Translations under genes and position numbers: made by a program
The notes under the pieces: generated by a model
What the model was told of the DNA's origin: nothing
Databases searched by the model: none
Seen by the model: only the letters and a program-made list of their open reading frames with translations
Part shown: positions 60,081-64,000 of the stretch, in pieces
How the letters are laid out: every line of letters begins with the position of its first letter
How positions within the stretch are numbered: position 1 is the first letter of the stretch
Assembly (NCBI GenBank): GCA_002354095.1
Contig: DEKX01000025.1
Location: forward strand, 1-64,000
Length of the DNA: 64,000 bases
Source: Prevotella sp. UBA2711
GTDB taxonomy: Bacteria; Bacteroidota; Bacteroidia; Bacteroidales; Bacteroidaceae
Reading direction: 5' to 3'

Positions 60081-61188
60081 TATTTGCTAATTTGATGACT
60101 TCTTTGGCTATAATGTCTGCCGAATCGGGCAGTGCCAACTTGAGGATATTCTGTTTGAGTGAATCCAGTTTGTTGCTGTCACCGACTGTTTCAATAGCCA
60201 GTGAAAGGAGCTGGTCAGGAGCCTCACTGTCCTTCACATAAAGCGCAGCGTCCACATTGACAAGTGCCATGGCGTTTTTGGTCTGGTGGTCTTCTGCAAC
60301 GTTGGGACTTGGTACTAAGATGACGGGTTTGCCAATCAGACAGAATTCAGAGATACTGCTGGCTCCTGCGCGACTGATAACCAAATCGGCAGCTTTGTAG
60401 GCTACTCCCATGTCACTGATGAAATCAGAAACTACGAGGTTGGGTATTTGTGCCTCCATATTTGCCAATTGTGCCTTGATATCGCCATAATAGTATTTGC
60501 CAGTCTGCCAAATAAACTGCACATGACTGCTGTGCACCAAATCCAGGTGTTGCAACACACTTTCATTAATGGTTCTGGCACCCAGACTGCCACCTACCAA
60601 CAGAATGGTTTTCTTCGTGGGGTCGAGTCCGAATGAACGGATGGCATCTTCACGGGTGACGGTGGTCTCTATCAGAGACTGTCTGACGGGATTGCCTGTC
60701 TTGATAATCTTATCGGCAGGAAAGAAACGCTCCATCCCGTCGTAGGCAACGCATATCTTGGCAGCTTTCTTGGCCAGAAGCTTGTTGGTAACACCTGCGT
60801 AGGAATTTTGTTCCTGAATCAGACAGGGGATTCCCATAGCGGCAGCTTTGTTGAGCGTAGGACCGCTGGCATAGCCACCGACACCTACGGCTACCTGTGG
60901 CTTAAACTCTTTGATAATCTTTTTGGCCATCTGCTGGCTCTTCCAAATCTTAAAGAGCACCTTAATGTTCTTCAGCAGATTCTTGCGGTCAAAACCACAA
61001 ATCGGCAGACCCTTGATGTCGTAGCCTGCATTGGGAACACGTTGCATTTCCATACGTCCCAATGCACCTACAAATAATATCCTGGCATCAGGGCGCAGAG
61101 CCTTGACAGCATTAGCTATGGATATGGCTGGGAAGATGTGACCTCCCGTACCGCCTCCGCTGATGATGACCCTCAATTCGTTGTTCAT
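60070..61188 (-). CDS. murG: UDP-N-acetylglucosamine--undecaprenyl-PP-MurNAc-pentapeptide transferase
   Basis: The protein has 372 residues. The N-terminal glycine loop IISGGGTGGHIFPA (9-22), the second G loop VGVGGYASGPTLNKAA (about 99) and the donor site VVSDFISDMGVAYKAADLVISRAGASSISE (quoted in part) identify MurG. It makes lipid II at the inner face of the membrane. Confidence 0.96.
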   Translation of the reverse strand: MNNELRVIISGGGTGGHIFPAISIANAVKALRPDARILFVGALGRMEMQRVPNAGYDIKGLPICGFDRKNLLKNIKVLFKIWKSQQMAKKIIKEFKPQVAVGVGGYASGPTLNKAAAMGIPCLIQEQNSYAGVTNKLLAKKAAKICVAYDGMERFFPADKIIKTGNPVRQSLIETTVTREDAIRSFGLDPTKKTILLVGGSLGARTINESVLQHLDLVHSSHVQFIWQTGKYYYGDIKAQLANMEAQIPNLVVSDFISDMGVAYKAADLVISRAGASSISEFCLIGKPVILVPSPNVAEDHQTKNAMALVNVDAALYVKDSEAPDQLLSLAIETVGDSNKLDSLKQNILKLALPDSADIIAKEVIKLANNGN

Positions 61189-61246
61189 ATACCTTATTTA
61201 TATAGTAATGTGCAAAAGTACTAATTATATTTCTTTTTGGCGAAAG

Positions 61247-62497
61247 TTACCCGATATTTTTTGTTTCTTCGGGTTCTTTTTTCATTTTAGCCGAACGGCT
61301 GATGCTCAAAATAGCGCCCACATAGGCACAGTTGATGATGGTAGATGTTCCTCCCTTGGAGATGAGTGGGAGTGGCTGACCTGTAACGGGAGCCAGTCCG
61401 ACAGCCACCATCATGTTGAAAGTGGCTTGTATGACCAAAAGCAGTGCCAGTCCCATGACCAGGAATGCAGGGAAATTGTTTTCGCACCGACTCGCAATTC
61501 GGGCAGCCCTATAGAGTAGAATAACGTAAAGGAATACCACGAAGGATGCCCCAAGTAATCCTAACTCTTCAATCACAATGGCGAAAATGAAGTCAGAGAA
61601 TGCCTGCGACAGGAAGTCACGTTCTACTGACTGGCCAGGTCCCTTGCCTATCACGTTACTCGAAACAATGGCAATATTGGCATGTGCCACCTGGGCATCT
61701 TTATCGAGATCGTATTCCATAGGAGTGGGGGCTGGTCTTCCAAATTTCTTGATACGACTCTTCCATGTGTCCGCACGGTGGAACATCTTCTCAATAAAAT
61801 TCTTGCTCTTTTTGGGTTGATCTACTTTTTCAGTCTTGACCACTTCCGGTTCTTGGTCGTTGATGTCGTGACCTACCAGCATGACCAGAGATATGGCAAA
61901 AACACCTACGCATGCAATGACTGCAATCAGTTTGCCCAGTTGTTTTAAGGGAACCTGTCCGATAAACATCATCAGTAATACTACAACGAAGAGCATTGCG
62001 GCAGTCGAGAGGTTCTCTAAACCAATCAGAAAACAGGCTGTACCGGCAATCCAAAGTATCCATTTAAAGGCTTTCCTGTCGGCTCCGTTCTCACGTTGCA
62101 TAGCGGCAAGAATCTGGGCTACTGCCAAGACAATGGTTCCTTTGGCTATTTCGGATGGTTGGAACGTAAATCCGAAAAGATTGATCCATCGACCTGCATC
62201 GCCTACTTTTGTTCCGGCAACGAGTACCCATAGCAGTGTCACCAGTGACAGCAGCATCAGGAAAGGCGTTAACAATTTGAAATAACGACAAGGAATATTG
62301 AGCGTAATGAGTGCTACTATAACACCCATGAAAATGGTAATAGCATGGTAGGCGATAGGGCCGATATAGTTCTGGCTTTTATAGGTCAGATTGCTGGAAG
62401 CCGAGAAGACTTCCACAATACTGATCATGCAGAGGAAGAAGAATACCATCCAGATGACCTTGTCTCCTTTGAATATATTGCCTATCTTCTTGTTCAT
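61247..62497 (-). CDS. ftsW: Peptidoglycan glycosyltransferase FtsW (SEDS family)
   Basis: About 416 residues with 9-10 transmembrane helices. SEDS features include KVGDAGRWINLFGFTFQPSE (about 115-134), a large extracytoplasmic loop (about 220-290) and the C-terminal PLPLISKGGTSTIINCA. The protein polymerises lipid II during division. The start is placed at 62497 (MNKKIGNIFKGDK); the open frame runs 26 codons into murD, but the overlap is unneeded, and a 4-nt gap from murD results. Confidence 0.93.
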   Translation of the reverse strand: MNKKIGNIFKGDKVIWMVFFFLCMISIVEVFSASSNLTYKSQNYIGPIAYHAITIFMGVIVALITLNIPCRYFKLLTPFLMLLSLVTLLWVLVAGTKVGDAGRWINLFGFTFQPSEIAKGTIVLAVAQILAAMQRENGADRKAFKWILWIAGTACFLIGLENLSTAAMLFVVVLLMMFIGQVPLKQLGKLIAVIACVGVFAISLVMLVGHDINDQEPEVVKTEKVDQPKKSKNFIEKMFHRADTWKSRIKKFGRPAPTPMEYDLDKDAQVAHANIAIVSSNVIGKGPGQSVERDFLSQAFSDFIFAIVIEELGLLGASFVVFLYVILLYRAARIASRCENNFPAFLVMGLALLLVIQATFNMMVAVGLAPVTGQPLPLISKGGTSTIINCAYVGAILSISRSAKMKKEPEETKNIG

Positions 62498-62501
62498 TAT
62501 T

Positions 62502-63833
62502 CTATAGATTTCTAACCAGTTCTTTGAATTGCTCGCCTCGGTCTTCCATATTCTTGAAAAGGTCGAAGCTGGCACAACAGGGCGATAGCAAAACGGTCAT
62601 GCCTGGTTCGGCCATTTCGTAGCAGGCCTCCACACACTCTTTCATAGAGTGAGTATCGCGAACAGGAATACCCAGGTTGTCGAAATTGTCATGCAATTTC
62701 TGGTTATCGGCACCCAGATAGACTAATCCTGCACATTTCTCCTTTACCAGTGGTTTGATGGGTTCATAATCGTTACCTTTATCCTTTCCGCCGATAATGA
62801 GAATGGTCTTTGTCTTCATGGATTCCAGTGCATACCAGCATGCATCAACGTTGGTTGCCTTAGAGTCGTTGATGTATTGAACACCCCGCACGGTGCATAC
62901 TTTCTCCAAACGGTGCTCAACACCAGGGAAGTCGCTCAGTGACTGGCGAATGACATCCTTCTTGATTCCTGCAATATCGGAGGCGATACCTGCTGCCAAT
63001 GAGTTGTAGATATTGTGTTTACCCGTCAAGCTGAGGTTCTCCTGTTCCATATTGAATGGTTCGGGACTCTCAATTTTATACATTCCTTCTTCTATATATC
63101 CAATACTTCCTTTTTCTTTGAGCTCTGAGAAAGGATATTGGATAGATTGGATGTCGTATTTCTCCAATTCTTTCTTGATGATGGGGTCATCGTTCCAATA
63201 GATGAAGGCATCTTTGGGTGTCTGATTCTGTATGATACGCATCTTGGCATCGACATAGTTCTGCATGCAGAAGTCGTAACGGTCTAGATGATCGGGGGTG
63301 ATATTCAGCAGAATGGCAATGTTGGCACGGAAGTCGTACATGTTATCCAACTGGAATGAACTTAGTTCGATAATGTAGTATTCATGTGGGTCTTCTGCTA
63401 CCTGTAAAGCCAAAGAATTACCGATATTACCAGCTAATCCTGCATCGTAGCCTGCTTCCTTGAAAATATGGTAAATCAGACTGGTTGTCGTGGTCTTTCC
63501 ATTAGAACCTGTGATACAGATCATTTTGGAGTTGGTATAGCGACCGGCAAATTCTATTTCGCTGATGATATGAATACCTTTCTCCTTGATTTTAACAATC
63601 ATAGGGGCTGTATCAGGAATACCCGGACTCTTGATAATCTCGTCAGCATTTAAGATTTTTTCTTCTGTGTGATGGCCCTCCTCCCATTCTATCTGGTGGT
63701 TGTCCATCAATTTCTTATACTTCTCGTTAATCTTCGACATGTCACTGACAAACACGTCGAAGCCTTCCTTCTTTGCGAGAACAGCAGCTCCAGCACCGCT
63801 TTCTCCTGCTCCTAATATGACGATTCTGCTCAT
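62502..63833 (-). CDS. murD: UDP-N-acetylmuramoylalanine--D-glutamate ligase
   Basis: About 443 residues. MSRIVILGAGESGAGAA begins the UDP-binding fold, the ATP site is ITGSNGKTTTTSLIYHI (about 111-127), and the C-terminus contains YINDSKATNVDA, GGKDKGNDY and LLSPCCASFDLF. It adds D-glutamate to UDP-MurNAc-L-Ala. The start at 63833 overlaps the mraY stop (ATGA) and fits the family N-terminus; the longer open frame belongs to mraY territory. Confidence 0.96.
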   Translation of the reverse strand: MSRIVILGAGESGAGAAVLAKKEGFDVFVSDMSKINEKYKKLMDNHQIEWEEGHHTEEKILNADEIIKSPGIPDTAPMIVKIKEKGIHIISEIEFAGRYTNSKMICITGSNGKTTTTSLIYHIFKEAGYDAGLAGNIGNSLALQVAEDPHEYYIIELSSFQLDNMYDFRANIAILLNITPDHLDRYDFCMQNYVDAKMRIIQNQTPKDAFIYWNDDPIIKKELEKYDIQSIQYPFSELKEKGSIGYIEEGMYKIESPEPFNMEQENLSLTGKHNIYNSLAAGIASDIAGIKKDVIRQSLSDFPGVEHRLEKVCTVRGVQYINDSKATNVDACWYALESMKTKTILIIGGKDKGNDYEPIKPLVKEKCAGLVYLGADNQKLHDNFDNLGIPVRDTHSMKECVEACYEMAEPGMTVLLSPCCASFDLFKNMEDRGEQFKELVRNL

Positions 63834-64000
63834 CTTATCTTCAATGTTATAATGGTGATTGCAACTAATATAATGGTGGTAATCCAAAAACGTACCGTGA
63901 TCTTTGACTCATGGAATGGGCGATGAGGCCATCCCTTTAAGATATAGGTGCTCGTGGCATCCAATTGGGAATCCAGCTTTCGGAATGTGTCATGGATAGG
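63830..64000 (-). CDS. mraY: Phospho-N-acetylmuramoyl-pentapeptide-transferase, C-terminal part
   Basis: The last 57 codons lie in the window; the gene continues beyond the right edge. The sequence begins PIHDTFRKLDSQLDATST, continues ILKGWPHRPFHESKITVRFW and ends in a transmembrane helix and TLKIR, matching the end of Bacteroidetes MraY. It makes lipid I. Its stop overlaps the murD start. Confidence 0.9.
   Translation of the reverse strand, partial: PIHDTFRKLDSQLDATSTYILKGWPHRPFHESKITVRFWITTIILVAITIITLKIR

Overview
The window looks like chromosome of an anaerobic, glycan-degrading Bacteroidales bacterium, most likely of the Prevotella/Segatella/Xylanibacter group. The evidence is a SusC/SusD pair with clustered glycoside hydrolases, an S46 dipeptidyl peptidase, LruC-type lipoproteins, class III ribonucleotide reductase, a flavodiiron protein, and repeated use of the Bacteroidetes promoter (TTTG, about 19 nt, TAnnTTTG) with few Shine-Dalgarno sequences. 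Genus is an inference.

Layout. 1-440: the 3' half of a tRNA-Met gene with its terminator (probable attachment-site scar) and a wrecked DUF3237-like gene. 603-6439: three LruC-type surface lipoprotein genes. 6580-11373: SpmA/SpmB-like transporter, polysaccharide flippase and S46 dipeptidyl peptidase. 11422-18356: DEAD-box helicase, nrdD-nrdG, flavodiiron protein and a PfkB sugar kinase. 18423-24701: M16 protease, GH43 glycosidase, acetylesterase and GPH sugar symporter. 24883-33774: beta-barrel protein with a helix-hairpin-helix motif coupled to an Oar-like TonB receptor, Na/Pi cotransporter, nucleoside kinase. 33948-45087: polysaccharide utilisation locus transcribed leftward as GH3, GH67, DUF5597 hydrolase, SusC, SusD, fitting glucuronoxylan use. 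45244-51235: gpmI, ung, DUF3109, then AraC regulator with GH95. 51747-55150: gyrB, rpsT, tRNA-Glu, recO. 55157-64000: the dcw cluster, transcribed leftward as mraY, murD, ftsW, murG, murC, ftsQ, ftsA, ftsZ.

Two signals stand out. First, the SusC signal peptide is separated from the rest of the protein by a run of nine C residues (38946-38954); one C fewer restores a perfect frame, so the transporter is either phase variable and here OFF, or the run is miscalled. Second, degenerate heptanucleotide arrays (units such as AGGTTTC, AAGATTC, CTTGAAA, AACTCTG, TTTTCAG) recur across the window: three sit directly on stop codons, one directly before a start codon, and two lie in frame inside genes (M16 protease and acetylesterase), where the unit pattern departs from pure heptamers in ways that avoid TGA stops. 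Inverted versions flank AT-rich cores at 3309-3527 and 51444-51603. A duplicated promoter module also recurs upstream of two unrelated genes (13299-13384 and 24754-24868).

Together the genes describe an envelope-rich anaerobe: surface lipoproteins, SusCD import of xylan fragments, periplasmic and cytoplasmic trimming (GH67, GH3, GH43, esterase), sugar uptake and phosphorylation (GPH symporter, PfkB kinase), peptide use (S46 protease), oxygen detoxification (flavodiiron protein), and the division and wall-synthesis machinery.
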